The position numbers were made by a program, and so were the translations under genes. From the NCBI GenBank assembly GCA_018725345.1, contig QLUI01000107.1, forward strand, positions 1-6,469: 6,469 nt of DNA. The letters are read 5' to 3'. Shown here in pieces: positions 6,138 through 6,469 of this stretch (positions are counted from its first letter, which is position 1; the number at the start of each line of letters is the position of its first letter). Source of the stretch: Bacillota bacterium (GTDB lineage Bacteria > Bacillota > Dethiobacteria > Dethiobacterales > Dethiobacteraceae). The notes beneath the pieces are model-generated. The model did no database searches, was not told where the DNA came from, and saw nothing but the letters and a program-made list of their open reading frames with translations.

Positions 6138-6409
6138 ATCCAGTTGAACGTTGTGGTGGATGTATTGGGAAGCAGTGTTGATGGTCCAGGGATTAAATGT
6201 GCCATGAATACCATGGCGCTGGTAAGTAAACGCCAGTCAACGCGTACCTAAACTAGGATGAGGACGGGGGTTTTTTCATAAACTTTATATTCTCCCAACG
6301 GTGTAGGTGTTGACGGTTTGCCAATGGCAATAGGAAATGTTTTGTAATACTGTCCTTGCTGATAAAAGGTCAGTTTTTTCATTAACCGGTTAACTTCTAT
6401 TTTGGTCAT
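6138..6409 (-). pseudogene. Degenerate L,D-transpeptidase (YkuD domain) gene
   Basis: L,D-transpeptidases make 3-3 peptidoglycan cross-links using a Cys in an SHGC[IV]R motif. On the minus strand ATG 6409 opens MTKIEVNRLMKKLTFYQQGQ, then TFPIAIGKPSTPTPLGEYKV, the standard YkuD N-terminal half. As written this frame ends at TAG (6250-6248) after 53 codons. One more A in the A6 run (6271-6276) would join it to NPRPHPSLGTR, an in-frame TGA (6239-6237) where Trp is expected, LAFTYQRHGIHGTFNPWTIN, then TASQYIHHN. HGIHGTxNP is a family hallmark. The catalytic SxGCIRM segment is reduced to SQYIHHN with Tyr for Cys, and another TGA follows at 6137-6135. Weak similarity may continue to about 6085. No clear ribosome site is seen before 6409. 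With a frameshift, a stop and no catalytic Cys, this is non-functional unless the sequence is in error. Confidence 0.82.
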
Positions 6410-6469
6410 GCTCTGGTCTCTCGTCTATACATTTTTTGTTATATTCTATGTGGAAACGGACAGCTCCGC

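Noticed and set aside
6147..6248. A novel C-terminal domain on the His-rich protein (LNVVVDVLGSSVDGPG and onward)
   Set aside because: The complementary strand in the same codon phase reads HGIHGTFNPWTIN, a strong YkuD signature, so the plus-strand reading there is not credible as coding.
6247..6276. CCTA-AAC-TAGG followed by GGGGG and T6 as a terminator between the convergent fragments
   Set aside because: The stem is only 4 bp and is separated from the T run by unpaired sequence. The G5T6 run is better explained as the A6C5 run inside the transpeptidase relic.

Overview
The window looks like a chromosomal segment from the Bacillota (Firmicutes), from a spore-forming lineage or a descendant of one. 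The order metG - tatD - YabE-like protein - ksgA - yabG is the classic housekeeping/sporulation neighbourhood of Bacillus and its relatives. The YabE-position protein here ends in an RlpA-type double-psi beta-barrel rather than the 3D domain found in B. subtilis YabE. That, with the overall character of the proteins, makes me lean towards Negativicutes (Sporomusa/Pelosinus-like), but this is inference only.

Bases 1-4100: a sigma-A-like promoter (98-127) drives metG (methionyl-tRNA synthetase, TTG start at 176). tatD follows 3 nt after metG, then a membrane-anchored cell-wall protein (two DUF348 ubiquitin-like domains, G5, RlpA barrel) closed by a strong rho-independent terminator (4050-4072). 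The rnmV (RNase M5) gene that sits between yabE and ksgA in B. subtilis is absent.

Bases 4100-5515: ksgA/rsmA (16S rRNA dimethyladenosine methyltransferase), then a YkuK-family (DUF458, RNase H-like) gene and its terminator (5495-5513). The ksgA start region is unusual. The properly spaced ATG (4116) encodes a typical KsgA N-terminus in a frame that meets the body of the gene only if one A is added to an A9 tract at 4178-4186. This is a real frameshift, a recoding/slippage site, or a sequencing error.

Bases 5515-6469: a graveyard of gene fragments. There is the C-terminal ~40% of the sporulation protease YabG with its N-terminus lost. Next comes a start-less reading frame with a His/Asp/Asn/Lys-rich repeat region. 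On the minus strand lies a degenerate L,D-transpeptidase (YkuD) with a one-base frameshift in an A6 run, an in-frame TGA where the conserved Trp should be, and no catalytic Cys motif. The apparent C-terminal half of the His-rich frame is largely the antisense of this transpeptidase. The stretch reads as erosion of a sporulation/cell-envelope locus downstream of an intact translation/rRNA-maturation block. I see no CRISPR array, tRNA, rRNA or insertion sequence, and no convincing novel multi-gene system.
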